NCBI RefSeq assembly: GCF_014931605.1
Contig: NZ_CP053382.1
Location: 62,001 to 126,000 of the forward strand
Source of the DNA: Halomonas sp. MCCC 1A13316
GTDB lineage: Bacteria > Pseudomonadota > Gammaproteobacteria > Pseudomonadales > Halomonadaceae
DNA length: 64,000 bases
Direction of reading: 5' to 3'
The translations under genes were made by a program, and so were the position numbers. The notes below the pieces were generated by a model. That model saw only the letters and a program-made list of their open reading frames with translations, made no database searches and was not told the DNA's origin. Shown here piece by piece: positions 1 to 8,520 of this stretch (positions within the stretch are counted from its first letter, which is position 1; every line of letters starts with the position of its first letter).

Positions 1-962
1 AGGGGGGCGGCATCACGGAAGGCACCCATGAAGCCGACGAACTGCACCACCTGGATCAGCGGGCCGGGCGTGGTTTCGGCCATGCCCAGGCCGTCGAGCA
101 TCTCGCCCGGTGCCAGCCAGCCGTAGCGCTGTACCGCCGCCTGGGCCACGTAGCTCAGCACCGCGTAGGCACCGCCGAAGGTCACCACCGCCATCTGGCT
201 GAAGAAGGTGGCGATCTGGCTGAAGACGTTATCCGATCCCAGGGTCAGCAGCAGCACGGCCACCGGCGTCAGCCACAAGGCCAGACAGATAACCGAAATC
301 TTCAACGACCAGACGCGATTGGGCCGCGCGTGGTCGGGCAGCCTGGCGCCCAGCAGCGAATCGCTGTCGGCAAGGCCACCAGATTCCGTTCCCTCGTGCC
401 CGCCGCCGACCCGAAACAGCGGCGAACCGGCCTTGCCGCCAACAAAGCCGATCAGCGCTGCGCCCAGGATGATCAAGGGAAAGGGAATATCGAGAAAGAA
501 GATCGCCACGAAGGCCGCCGCGGCGATGCCCAGCATGGCGCCGTTGCGCAGGGCGCGCTTGCCGATGCGCACCACCGCGTTGACGACGATGGCCAGCACC
601 GCCGCTTTGACCCCGAAGAACAGCCCTTCCACCAGGCCCACATTGCCCAGCGCGGCATACAGGTAGCTGAGCGCCAGGATGCTGATGAAACCGGGCAGCA
701 CGAACAGCGTGCCGGCCAGCAGCCCGCCCTTGGTGCGGTGCATCAGCCAGCCGATGTAGATCGCCAGCTGCTGTGCTTCCGGCCCCGGCAGCAGCATGCC
801 GTAATTGAGCGCATGCAGGAAACGGTTCTCGCCGATCCAGCGCTTCTCCTCCACCAGGATGCGATGCATCACGGCGATCTGTCCCGCCGGGCCACCGAAA
901 CTGAGTAGCGCAATGCGCAGCCAGACGTGAACGGCCTCGCGGAAGGGAACGCCATGGGGCAA
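1..962 (-). CDS. chrA: Chromate transporter ChrA (3' end outside window)
   Basis: CHR-family membrane exporter that pumps chromate (and sulfate in some members) out of the cytoplasm. The translated frame shows the N-terminal CHR half (LLSFGGPAGQIAVMHRI at about residue 17, then NYGMLLPGPEAQQLA) and the start of the second half (VVTFGGAYAVLSYVAQ, TTPGPLIQVVQFVGFMG), with many hydrophobic segments. The frame is open to the window edge, so the C-terminus is missing. The usual start context is broken. An ATG at 975 reads MPPP and then leaves frame because of a run of seven C (963-969 on the plus strand). Deleting one C would join MPPPLPHGVPFREA to the gene. As written, translation would have to start at TTG 962. 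Either a sequencing or indel slip or a phase-variable tract is possible. Confidence 0.85.
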   Translation of the reverse strand, partial: MPHGVPFREAVHVWLRIALLSFGGPAGQIAVMHRILVEEKRWIGENRFLHALNYGMLLPGPEAQQLAIYIGWLMHRTKGGLLAGTLFVLPGFISILALSYLYAALGNVGLVEGLFFGVKAAVLAIVVNAVVRIGKRALRNGAMLGIAAAAFVAIFFLDIPFPLIILGAALIGFVGGKAGSPLFRVGGGHEGTESGGLADSDSLLGARLPDHARPNRVWSLKISVICLALWLTPVAVLLLTLGSDNVFSQIATFFSQMAVVTFGGAYAVLSYVAQAAVQRYGWLAPGEMLDGLGMAETTPGPLIQVVQFVGFMGAFRDAAP

Positions 963-1059
963 GGGGGGGCGGCATGCTGTCTCCAGTCAGGACAGGGCTC
1001 GAGTCAAAGGCAAGCCTATCCTAACGGCAGAAAATGACGGAGTCGTGTGGCTACCGTAT

Positions 1060-1845
1060 TCACCGTCGCCGACACAGCGCCACGAGCCGCGCCTTGGAGG
1101 GTACGCCGAGCTTGGCGTAGGCGCGCTTGCGGTAGGTCTCGGCCGTGGAGAGCGCAATATCGAGTTCGGCAGCGGCGGTCTTGAGGGTATGGCCCCGCAG
1201 CAGGTAGAGACAGAGCTGGCGCTCGCGTTCGGAGAGCGGAGCAAGGATGGCGACTTCCTCGGCGCTGGGTCGCTGCGGTGAGTCGGGGCGGGCCTGATCG
1301 TAGTGGCGGCGGATCAGGCTCGCCAGCAGCGGGGCCAGGGCGTCGAGCCGTGCCAGATCTTGGCGCTCGAAGGGGCCGGCCGCGCTGCCGCGGTAGAGGT
1401 TGAGGTAGTAGACACTTTGCTCGCCGGGCAGAGTGAGCGCCACCTTGTCGATCAGATCGGGAAAGGCGAACAGGTGGCTGCGGTAGGCTTCCGGCATCGC
1501 CCCGGCCTGCATCGGGGTAACTTCGGCGGCTGTATCTTCGCTGTTCCTATCCATCAGCTGGCGCAAACGCTGATAGTTGGGGTCCTGGCGGAACAGGCCG
1601 CCGGTGTAGAGCTCGGCCAAGCGGCCGGCCACCTGCGGTGCTCGCTGGTTATCGGCCAGCAGGCAGTCGACCTCGTCGCGGCCATCGAAGGCGAATACCA
1701 TGCACTGCTCGATGCCCACCGCCCGACGCAGCAGGGTCAGCAGCGCCTCGTCGAAGCCCGCCTCGCCCAGCCGAGCCACGCACTCCGCCACGGCCGGCAT
1801 CAGGCTCGGCCAGTCGGCGCTCTGCTCATCGCTCACTGCGGCCAT
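1060..1845 (-). CDS. LuxR-family transcriptional regulator
   Basis: 261-residue regulator. The N-terminal 180 residues form an unassigned sensory region. The C-terminal 65 residues are a LuxR/GerE helix-turn-helix: LSERERQLCLYLLRGHTLKTAAAELDIALSTAETYRKRAYAKLGV, split here as LSERERQLCLYLLRGH then AELDIALSTAETYRKRAYAK. The start at ATG 1845 gives the usual length for this class. The frame stays open far upstream, but that extension is only the antisense of the neighbouring flavoprotein gene. It is divergently transcribed from the hydroxylase at 1951, about 105 bp apart, with a strong palindrome between them. It is therefore probably the regulator of that hydroxylase pair (inference from position). 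The inducer is unknown. Confidence 0.85.
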   Translation of the reverse strand: MAAVSDEQSADWPSLMPAVAECVARLGEAGFDEALLTLLRRAVGIEQCMVFAFDGRDEVDCLLADNQRAPQVAGRLAELYTGGLFRQDPNYQRLRQLMDRNSEDTAAEVTPMQAGAMPEAYRSHLFAFPDLIDKVALTLPGEQSVYYLNLYRGSAAGPFERQDLARLDALAPLLASLIRRHYDQARPDSPQRPSAEEVAILAPLSERERQLCLYLLRGHTLKTAAAELDIALSTAETYRKRAYAKLGVPSKARLVALCRRR

Positions 1846-1915
1846 TTCATCCTCCACCTGCAAGCGCCTTGTCCCCGCTTTTGCGGGACAGTCGGCATGT
1901 CGTCTTCGCGATAGT

Positions 1916-1941
1916 CTGTCAGTAGACAACAATACTGACAG
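1916..1941. promoter_or_regulatory. Perfect 9-bp inverted repeat, candidate operator
   Basis: CTGTCAGTA, 8-nt spacer, TACTGACAG, in the divergent gap between the LuxR-type gene and the flavin hydroxylase. Its right arm touches the hydroxylase ribosome binding site (AGGAG at 1940-1944), so it could be a protein-binding site or an mRNA hairpin masking translation. A weaker hairpin (TGTCCCCGC/GCGGGACA) lies at 1870-1890. Confidence 0.5.
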
Positions 1942-1950
1942 GAGCCGCCC

Positions 1951-3645
1951 ATGCGACCCGCCGGACGCGCCGAGACCGACTCGCTCTACTTCGATTATCC
2001 CCACTTTCCCTTCGTTCGTCCCCCCGAGCTGGGTGGCAACTCTATACGTCATCGCGTAGCCATTGTCGGCGCCGGCCCGGTGGGCGTTACCGCGGCGCTG
2101 GAGCTGGCGCGCCACGGCATCGAGAGCGTGGTACTCGACGACAAGGCCACCGTCAACGACGGCTCGCGGGCGATCTGCGTCTCCCGCCACAGTCTCGAGA
2201 TCCTGCAGCAGCTCGATGTCGACGCACCTTTCGTGGAGAAGGGCCTGGGCTGGACCCGGGGGCGCACCTACTTCCGCGACCGCGAGATCTTTCGCTTCGA
2301 GATGCCCCACTCCGAGCAGGAGCGCTTCCCGCCGATGATCAACCTGCAGCAGCAGTACATCGAGCAGTTCCTGATCGACAAGGTCGCAATGAGCGGCTTT
2401 GTCGAGAGCGGGCTTGTCGAGCTGCGCTGGCAGAGCCCGGTGACCAGCGTGAGCCAGGACGCAAGCGGCGTCACCCTCGACGTGACCACCCCCGAGGGCG
2501 ACTACCGCCTCGAATGCGACTACCTGTTGGCCGCCGACGGCGCCCGCAGCGTGGTGCGCAAGGCGCTGGGCCAGGCGCTGCACGGCGAGGCCTACGAGGG
2601 GCGCTACGTGATCGCCGACATTCGCCTGCGCTCCGATTTCCCCACCGAGCGGCGGGCCTTCTTCCACTCCCGTGCCCTTCCCGACACCACCATCCTGGTG
2701 CACAAGCAGCCCGATGACATCTGGCGCATCGACTACCAGCTGGGTCCCGATGAGGATCCTGAAGCGGCGGTAGAGGAGGCCAACATTCGCGCCAGGGTCG
2801 ACCTGATCGTGCGCGACGTGCTGGGTGAAAGCGAGGCGTGGGAACTGGAGTGGTGGAGCCTCTACAAGGCCCACACCCTGGCGCTGGACGACTATCGCCA
2901 TAGCCGGGTGCTGTTCATCGGCGACAGCGCTCACCTGGTGCCGATTTTCGGCGTGCGAGGGCTCAATAACGGCTTGGCCGACGCCGCCAACGCCGGCTGG
3001 AAGCTGGCTTGGGTACTGCAGGGCCGGGCGCCGGAGCGGCTGCTCGACAGCTACAGCCCCGAGCGGCGCGGCGCCACCCTGGACGTCTTCGCCAACGCCG
3101 GCAAGAGCACCCGCTTCATGACCCCGCCGAGCCGCGGCTACCGGCTGATGCGCGATGCCGCCCTGACGCTGGCGCTTGCCAACGACTACGCCAGCGGCTT
3201 CGCCAATCCGCGCCAGGTCACGCCCTATACCTACGCTGAGAGCCCGCTGACGCTGGCCGGTAGTGGTGACTTTGCCGACGGGCCGATCCCCGGAGCGCCG
3301 CTGTTCAATCGTCGCCTGGGCGAGGATGACTTCCTGCTCGACCACCTGGGCAGCGGCTTCACCCTGCTGCACTTCAGCGTGGATGGCCGTGTCGACGCCG
3401 AGCTGGCCGATCGCCTGGCCGCATTGCAATTCCAGGGCCAGCCCATCGAGCTGCTGCGCGTGGCCCGCGGACCGGGTGCAGAGGGAGCCTTGTTCGATCG
3501 GGATGGCAGCCTGTTCGAGGCCTATGGCGCCGAGCCGGGCTGCGCCTACCTGGTGCGTCCCGATCGCCACGTAGCGGCGCGCTGGAAACGCCTCGCTTCC
3601 GGCGACCTCGACGCCGCCCTCACAACTGCCTTGGGAGGAGAATGA
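1951..3645 (+). CDS. FAD-dependent aromatic hydroxylase, MhaA-like (copy 2)
   Basis: 564-residue class A flavoprotein monooxygenase. Visible motifs: FAD-binding GAGPVGVTAALELARHGI near residue 38, the DG-type segment LLAADGARSVVRKALG around 193, and FAD-contact GDSAHLVPIFGVRGLNNG around 325. A C-terminal thioredoxin-like extension ends in YLVRPDRHVAARW. It is a clear paralogue of the 570-residue protein at 13628-15340, and both are followed by a roughly 70-residue partner. In Pseudomonas putida the two-component MhaAB enzyme (about 63 kDa flavoprotein plus a small coupling protein) turns 3-hydroxyphenylacetate into homogentisate. Sizes and gene order match here, but this copy lies away from the homogentisate operon, so its substrate is open. 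Start ATG 1951 has AGGAG 7 nt upstream. Confidence 0.82.
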   Translation: MRPAGRAETDSLYFDYPHFPFVRPPELGGNSIRHRVAIVGAGPVGVTAALELARHGIESVVLDDKATVNDGSRAICVSRHSLEILQQLDVDAPFVEKGLGWTRGRTYFRDREIFRFEMPHSEQERFPPMINLQQQYIEQFLIDKVAMSGFVESGLVELRWQSPVTSVSQDASGVTLDVTTPEGDYRLECDYLLAADGARSVVRKALGQALHGEAYEGRYVIADIRLRSDFPTERRAFFHSRALPDTTILVHKQPDDIWRIDYQLGPDEDPEAAVEEANIRARVDLIVRDVLGESEAWELEWWSLYKAHTLALDDYRHSRVLFIGDSAHLVPIFGVRGLNNGLADAANAGWKLAWVLQGRAPERLLDSYSPERRGATLDVFANAGKSTRFMTPPSRGYRLMRDAALTLALANDYASGFANPRQVTPYTYAESPLTLAGSGDFADGPIPGAPLFNRRLGEDDFLLDHLGSGFTLLHFSVDGRVDAELADRLAALQFQGQPIELLRVARGPGAEGALFDRDGSLFEAYGAEPGCAYLVRPDRHVAARWKRLASGDLDAALTTALGGE

Positions 3646-3646
3646 G

Positions 3647-3865
3647 ATGAGCGATACGACACTGAGCGATATGACACTGCCTTTTGCTGACCTCGAGAGG
3701 GTCTACGAGCATCTGGCCGAGACCCTGGACGCGCTGCCCGAGTCGCAGGAACGGCTCTTTCTCGCCCAGCTGGCGCTGGCGCTGGCCCACCGCACAGGCG
3801 ACGTCGCACGGGTGATGGCGGCCATCGAGGAGGCACGGCGGGGTATTGCGGACGTTTCCGCTTGA
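3647..3865 (+). CDS. Small DUF2783-like partner protein, MhaB-like (copy 2)
   Basis: 72-residue acidic, helical protein starting 2 nt after the hydroxylase stop, so almost certainly cotranslated with it. It shares the pattern F.D...VYEHLAETLDALPE...FLAQLALALAHRTGD..RVMAAIEEA with the small protein at 13420-13641 ([15 protein letters not shown]...[13 protein letters not shown]...LEEALAIA). Proteins of this kind are annotated DUF2783. The size fits the coupling subunit MhaB known from 3-hydroxyphenylacetate hydroxylase. The coupling role is inferred from pairing and size. Confidence 0.75.
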   Translation: MSDTTLSDMTLPFADLERVYEHLAETLDALPESQERLFLAQLALALAHRTGDVARVMAAIEEARRGIADVSA

Positions 3866-3981
3866 TGGCCGAGAGCTTCGAGTAAGCGAGGACTTACTTC
3901 ATTGGCGAAAAATTGAGCGGGGTCAAGGCGAGATGCGGCATAGAGGCTAGGGTAAGAATTGGCTGTAAGAGGAACGCCCTG

Positions 3982-4428
3982 ATGAGTCAACCTCGACCAC
4001 CCCAAGAGTCACGCCCGCCGCCAGGTGACGAGAAACAGCTACACGCATTTCTCGAAGGTGAACGGGCACTGCTCGAGCTCAGGTGCTGTGAGCCTAAGGC
4101 ACTGAGCGTGCTCATCCATGACCTGGCGCACTCCATGAGTCCTTCGCTGGAGCAGGCAATCGCACGCAGCCTGGCCGGTCGGGAGCTGGCGGCTTTTTCC
4201 CCTGCTACCTCCCTGCTGCCCGAGATGATGCGACGCTTCGGCCTCGATCCGGCCGCCTTTAGTCGCGACCCCGCCATCCACTCTCTGCGGACCGTCTGCA
4301 GCGCCTGCCCCAGGGTCGAGAACTGCTGGCTGGCGCTACGTCACGATGCACTGTGGGAGGAGTGTCTTGAATTCTGTCCCAATGCCGAGGTGCTCGAAGA
4401 CTGGGCAATCCGGTCGCAAGACAGTTAA
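3982..4428 (+). CDS. DUF6455-like cysteine-containing protein
   Basis: 148-residue protein of unknown function. The C-terminal third carries MMRRFGLDP, then VCSACPRVENCW and EFCPNAEVLEDWA. This CxxC...C...FCPNA arrangement is typical of the DUF6455 family and may bind a metal. The N-terminal 70 residues are not recognised. ATG 3982 was chosen because AGAGGAA lies about 8 nt upstream. An upstream in-frame ATG at 3913 has no obvious ribosome binding site. It stands alone between the hydroxylase pair and a decayed MocR gene. Confidence 0.65.
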   Translation: MSQPRPPQESRPPPGDEKQLHAFLEGERALLELRCCEPKALSVLIHDLAHSMSPSLEQAIARSLAGRELAAFSPATSLLPEMMRRFGLDPAAFSRDPAIHSLRTVCSACPRVENCWLALRHDALWEECLEFCPNAEVLEDWAIRSQDS

Positions 4429-4497
4429 GCGCTTCAGGCCGATGCTTTCTGGCCGGACAGCGCCGTTACCGCCTCGCCGACTCGCCTGGCGCCGGCT

Positions 4498-5160
4498 TTA
4501 CTTCCTGTGCAGCACCTGGTCGCGGTAGCGCCCCGGCGCCGTCCAGCCGACCCGCAGCCCAGGCACCAGCGTCTTGGAGAAGGCGCTGCACAGCAGCACC
4601 CGGCCATCCCCGTCGAAGCTCTTGAGAGTGCGCGGCCTGGGCGTGTCGAAGGAGAGATCGCCATAGATGTCGTCCTCGACGATGGCCACGTCGAAACGCT
4701 GGGCCAGGGCGACCAAGGCGCGCTTGCTATAGCCGAGCGGGTTTTTGCAGGTGGGTGTGACCTGGATCGCCTTGATCGGCCACTGTTCCAGCGACAGCTC
4801 CCGCGCTTCCAAGCTGATGCCGCTGCGCGGGTCGATGGGGATCTCAAGCGCCTTGAGGATCCGCATGGTGCCGTAGAAGCTCGGCGAGTCCACCGCGACC
4901 ACGTCGCCGGGCTCGGTCAGGGTGCGCAGTGGGAGCGAGAGTGCTTCCTGGCAGCCGGTGGTGATTAATACGTCGTCGGAATGCAGCAAGCAGCCTGACT
5001 TGTCGGCCAGCCTGACGACCTGACGACATAGTTCGAGGCTGCCCTGCAGGCTGTCTTAGCTGAGCCCATGGGCTGCCACATGCCGATACAAAGTACTCAG
5101 CTGGCGGTGCAGGGGGCGCAGGCTGGCGGCATTGAGGTCGGGAATGCCGCGCGCGCCCCA
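4498..5160 (-). pseudogene. MocR-type (GntR/aminotransferase) regulator remnant
   Basis: The minus strand encodes the middle of a PLP aminotransferase-fold domain as in MocR/PdxR regulators. It runs GIPDLNAASLRPLHRQL, an in-frame TAA near 5056 (LS*DSLQG, where the family has Tyr), then LITTGCQEALSLPLRTL, VAVDSPSFYG, VTPTCKNPLGYS, VEDDIYGDLSFD and the lysine-site region SAFSKTLVPGLRVGW. The frame ends at LHRK, about 100 residues short of a normal C-terminus. A scrap resembling the very end (RRVGEAVTALSG) may follow in another frame to 4434. The winged-helix N-terminus is absent and replaced by unrelated sequence. It is truncated at both ends and carries a nonsense codon, so it is not functional. 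Confidence 0.75.
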
Positions 5161-5326
5161 GCATCAGCAGCCGTTCGTCCATCTGTCCCGCTTGATCAGG
5201 GAGCAGCAGCAGCGCCACCGGACCCGCTGCGATCTGCGCCATCTCGACGACCGTCTGCTGGCCGACATCGGGTTGGATCGGGATACTGTCAAGCGTGAGG
5301 TGAGCAAACCGTTCTGGCGTCAATAG
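5132..5326 (+). CDS. DUF1127 (YjiS-like) small protein, 5' end possibly altered
   Basis: The C-terminal 35 residues, DLRHLDDRLLADIGLDRDTV then EVSKPFWR, are a clear DUF1127 domain: a short arginine-rich helical protein, often stress-related or RNA-associated. The N-terminal residues (MRSGMPRAPQHQQP) read through the edge of the antisense MocR remnant and do not look like the family. The native start was therefore probably lost at a junction near 5158. It may be non-functional. Confidence 0.5.
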   Translation: MRSGMPRAPQHQQPFVHLSRLIREQQQRHRTRCDLRHLDDRLLADIGLDRDTVKREVSKPFWRQ

Positions 5327-5409
5327 CCGGCATGACGCGGAACCCGGGGCGGCGCGGGCAACCTAAGGGTAAGCAGACGAGTGACCCGGCAGCCAAGGAG
5401 GAGCCAGTC

Positions 5410-5805
5410 ATGATCGAGACACTACCTGCTCCCGAGTTCGTCGCGGCGTTCCGTATCTCGGGCACGCTGCACAGCGCGGACTATGACGTATTGATCCCTG
5501 CCATCGAGTCGAAGCTCGAGTACAACGAGCATATCGGCGTACTGGCCGACATGACCGACTTCGATCATATGACGGCCGGCGCCCTGCTGCGTGACCTGGC
5601 CTATGCCATGAGCAAGCTGGGCGAGTATCACCGCTTCAGGCGTGCCGCGGTGATCGCCGACAAGCGCTGGATCGAGACGACCACCAAGCTGGCCGGCAAG
5701 CTGTTTCCCAATACCGAAGCACGCCTCTTCCATGCCGGTGAGCTGGAGGAGGCCATGCGCTGGGTTGCCGGTTTCCGCAGCGACCTGATCAACGGCGGAT
5801 TATGA
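5410..5805 (+). CDS. STAS/SpoIIAA-like domain protein
   Basis: 131-residue soluble protein of the SpoIIAA-like family: ETLPAPEFVAAFRISGTLHSADYD at the start, the central GVLADMTDFDHMTAGALLRDL, and AVIADKRWIETTTKLAGKLFPN leading into the final helix FHAGELEEAMRWV. Such proteins fold like STAS domains. Their role in Proteobacteria is mostly undefined, with suggestions of lipid or nucleotide binding. ATG 5410 has AAGGAGG 8 nt upstream and is preferred over an upstream in-frame ATG at 5332. Its 3' end overlaps the convergent MFS gene by 6 bp. Confidence 0.8.
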   Translation: MIETLPAPEFVAAFRISGTLHSADYDVLIPAIESKLEYNEHIGVLADMTDFDHMTAGALLRDLAYAMSKLGEYHRFRRAAVIADKRWIETTTKLAGKLFPNTEARLFHAGELEEAMRWVAGFRSDLINGGL

Positions 5806-7008
5806 CAGTGCAGTAGCCGCCGTTTGCTCGCTGTGCCACTGGCGCAGCAGCCAGGCGAAGATCAGCCCCAGGACGAGCAGCCACAGCCCGGCGGAGATCA
5901 GCAGCCACGCGCTGCCGGCCAAGCGCAGCATCAGCCCGCCGAGGCTGACACCCACCGACTGGCCGAGGAACAGGCAGCCGGCGAACACCGCCATGGCGGT
6001 ACCGCGCATGGCGGGCGCCATCTGGGTGGCGTTGATCTGCAGCGTGCTGTGCATCATGTAGAAGCCAAGGCCGGCGCAGAAAGCGCCGGTAGTGGCCAGG
6101 GCAGGCTGCGTCGCCAGCGCCAGCCCAATGAAGCCGAGCCCCATCAGCACGCCGCCGCCCGCCGCCAGGCCCGGCTCGCCCAATCGAGCCACCAGCGTTC
6201 GCGCCAGGGCCGCGAAGATCAGTCCGCCCACGCCGAACAGCGCGACCATCAACCCGGCCTGGGTCAGCGAAACCTCCAGCCGGGTATAGAGGTGGCTGGC
6301 GACGAATGCCAGGGCACCGAAGGCGGCGATGCCTTCGAGAAACACCAGGGCCAGGATGCGCCGGGCACGGGCAATCAGAACCACTTCGCGAATGCGGGAG
6401 AAGAAGGCGATACGGCCCTGGCCGGCCTTGAGTGGCGACAGGCCCGGCTGGCGTCGCAGCGCCTCGAGCAGCAGCCCGCCCGCGGCGAGGAACAGCAGCA
6501 TCAGCAGGCCGAACGCCGTTTGCCAGCCCAACGTATCGGCAAGGAAGCCCCCCGCCACCTGGCCACTGATCAGTCCCAGCACTGCGCCTGAGAGCATGTG
6601 CGCCAGCGTTACCTGGCGCTGCTCGTAGGAGACATTGTCGCCGACCCAGGCCATGGAGAGTGGAATGATGGCGGCGGCGGTGGCGCCGCTCAGTGTGCGG
6701 AAGGCAAGCAACAGCGGTAGCGACTCGGCTAGCGCCGAGCCCAGCGCGCCCAGCGCACAGGCCAGGGTGGCCAGGCCGATCACCCGCAGGGTGCCGAAGC
6801 GATCCCCCATCGGGCCGTAGGCGAGCTGCATCAAGCCGTAGGCGATGGCGAACAGGGTGATATTCTGCGCCACTTCGGCTACCGGCCGCTCGAAGGCTTG
6901 TGACAGCGCTGGCAGCATGGCATCGGTGACGCGCATCGAGGCCATGCTGGCGAAGCCGGCAAGGGCCAGCAGCAGGATGACCAGGCGGGGAGGGGCGGTC
7001 TCGCTCAT
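5800..7008 (-). CDS. MFS transporter
   Basis: 402-residue major facilitator superfamily permease with about 12 hydrophobic segments and the loop 2-3 motif YGPMGDRFGTLRVIGLATL. The N-terminal half contains DAMLPALSQAF, as in drug/sugar exporters of the arabinose-efflux (AraJ-like) type. The start lies 2 nt past the stop of the upstream Bcr/CflA-type transporter gene, so the two form a two-gene transporter operon on the minus strand. Substrate unknown. Confidence 0.85.
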   Translation of the reverse strand: MSETAPPRLVILLLALAGFASMASMRVTDAMLPALSQAFERPVAEVAQNITLFAIAYGLMQLAYGPMGDRFGTLRVIGLATLACALGALGSALAESLPLLLAFRTLSGATAAAIIPLSMAWVGDNVSYEQRQVTLAHMLSGAVLGLISGQVAGGFLADTLGWQTAFGLLMLLFLAAGGLLLEALRRQPGLSPLKAGQGRIAFFSRIREVVLIARARRILALVFLEGIAAFGALAFVASHLYTRLEVSLTQAGLMVALFGVGGLIFAALARTLVARLGEPGLAAGGGVLMGLGFIGLALATQPALATTGAFCAGLGFYMMHSTLQINATQMAPAMRGTAMAVFAGCLFLGQSVGVSLGGLMLRLAGSAWLLISAGLWLLVLGLIFAWLLRQWHSEQTAATALS

Positions 7009-7010
7009 CG

Positions 7011-8276
7011 CTACGAGCGTGCCTGGCTGGCGGCGGCCGCCTGGCTGGCCGGACGTACCAGTAACAGGTAAGCCACCAGGGAAAGCACACCGCCGAGGCC
7101 GATGGAGATGGCCATGGTCAGCGAGGTGCCGTCATGAAACCGACCGACCAGCGCCCCGCCAAGGGCGGCGATGGTCATCTGCAGGAAGCCGAACAGCGAG
7201 GAGGCGGAGCCGGCGCACTGTGGGTTGGGCGCCAGCGCGCCGGACATGCTTTGGGGCATCACGATACCGAAGCCGACCAGGAACAGGATATGCGGACCGA
7301 TCACCGCCCACGGCGTGTAGACGCCTGCCGCCGCGAGGCCCGCCATGATCGTACCGGCCAAGGCGCAGATCGCCGTGGCCAGCAACAGCAGGCGATCGCG
7401 ACCCAGGCGGTGACTGTAGCGGCCGCTGACCAGGGTGCCGCTGAAGAAGCCGGCGACGATCAAGGTGAAGCCAATCCCGTAGCCGAAGGGCGACATGCCC
7501 ATGAATTCGATCAGCACGAAGGAGGAACCGGACAGAAACGCGAACAGGCCGGCGAAGCCGCTGGCGTTGACCAGCGTATAGCCCATGAAGGCGCTCTGGC
7601 CGAGCAGCATGCGGTAGTTGCGCAGGATGGTGGCAGGATGCACCGACTGGCGATTCTCCCGCGCCAGCGGCTCCGGCATGAGAAAGGCAAGCACCAGTAA
7701 CATTGCCGCGGCATACACTGTCAGCAGCAGGAAGATCGATTCCCAGCCGAAGAAGAGCAGCAGGCCGGCCCCGACGATGGGAGCAAGCGCCGGGGCAAGC
7801 GCCATGGTGCTCGCCATGTAAGAGAGCACGCGTCCGGCTTCGATGGGGCCATGAATGTCACGTACCGCGGCACGCCCCAGCACCGGGCCGGCGGCACCGC
7901 CCAGAGCCTGCAGGAAGCGACCGGCCAGCAACCACTCGATGCTGGGGGCGAAGGCGCACAGCAGGCTCGCCAGTAGGAACAGGCCGAAGCCGGCGACCAT
8001 GACCGGCTTGCGGCCGAAACGGTCGGAAATCGGGCCGCAGAACAGCTGTGCCACGGCGAAGCCGGCCATGTACAGGCTTAGCGTCAACTGGATCTGGTCG
8101 GGACCGGTATCGAGCGCCTCGGCCATCGCCGGCATGGCGGGCAGATACATGTCGGTCGCCAGTGGGCCCAGTGCGGTCAGCGCCGCAAGGGTGATCACCG
8201 TAGCGGGGGACTTCAGCCTCAGCACATCGATGTCTCCAGGAGAAAGGCGTTCAATGACCGTCAGGCGATTTACCAT
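7011..8276 (-). CDS. Bcr/CflA family multidrug efflux MFS transporter
   Basis: 421-residue drug:H+ antiporter with 12 predicted membrane segments. Recognisable Bcr/CflA signature: LATDMYLPAMPAMAEAL after the first helix, GPISDRFGRKPVMVAGF in loop 2-3, and FLQALGGAAGPVLGRAAVRD in helix 4. Chloramphenicol, bicyclomycin or sulfonamide-type compounds are the usual family substrates. First gene of a pair with the MFS gene at 5800-7008. No regulator is adjacent, and about 240 bp of non-coding sequence separates it from the repeat protein at 8521. Confidence 0.9.
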   Translation of the reverse strand: MVNRLTVIERLSPGDIDVLRLKSPATVITLAALTALGPLATDMYLPAMPAMAEALDTGPDQIQLTLSLYMAGFAVAQLFCGPISDRFGRKPVMVAGFGLFLLASLLCAFAPSIEWLLAGRFLQALGGAAGPVLGRAAVRDIHGPIEAGRVLSYMASTMALAPALAPIVGAGLLLFFGWESIFLLLTVYAAAMLLVLAFLMPEPLARENRQSVHPATILRNYRMLLGQSAFMGYTLVNASGFAGLFAFLSGSSFVLIEFMGMSPFGYGIGFTLIVAGFFSGTLVSGRYSHRLGRDRLLLLATAICALAGTIMAGLAAAGVYTPWAVIGPHILFLVGFGIVMPQSMSGALAPNPQCAGSASSLFGFLQMTIAALGGALVGRFHDGTSLTMAISIGLGGVLSLVAYLLLVRPASQAAAASQARS

Positions 8277-8471
8277 CCTTCACGGGCGGATGTGGCGCCA
8301 GTCATTAGCCTGCTTATTGTAGCCGAAATGATTTGCGGGTGCTCTGCTCACTCCCAAAGTGATTTCAAATGAAACCATAACACAGGTCGTGCACGGCTCA
8401 TGATGGGAAACGGCAGGGAGGAAAAAATTGCACCATGACGAGATCAGGTATGCCGCAATGGGAGGCGCAGG

Positions 8472-8503
8472 TGCCGAGAGGAGCGAACCCGCTCCCCTCG
8501 GCA
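8472..8503 (-). terminator. Hairpin after the repeat-protein gene
   Basis: TGCCGAGAGGAGC / GCTCCCCTCGGCA, a 13-bp stem with one mismatch and a 6-nt loop, 18 bp beyond the stop of the minus-strand gene at 8521. It has no clear U-tract, so it may be a terminator or an mRNA-stabilising hairpin. Confidence 0.45.
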
Positions 8504-8520
8504 TTCCTTCGTCTTTACCG

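Noticed and set aside
1846..3570. Minus-strand frame open for about 570 codons upstream of the LuxR-type gene
   Set aside because: It is the antisense of a clear flavoprotein gene in high-GC DNA. The LuxR similarity is confined to 1060-1845 and a normal start exists at 1845.
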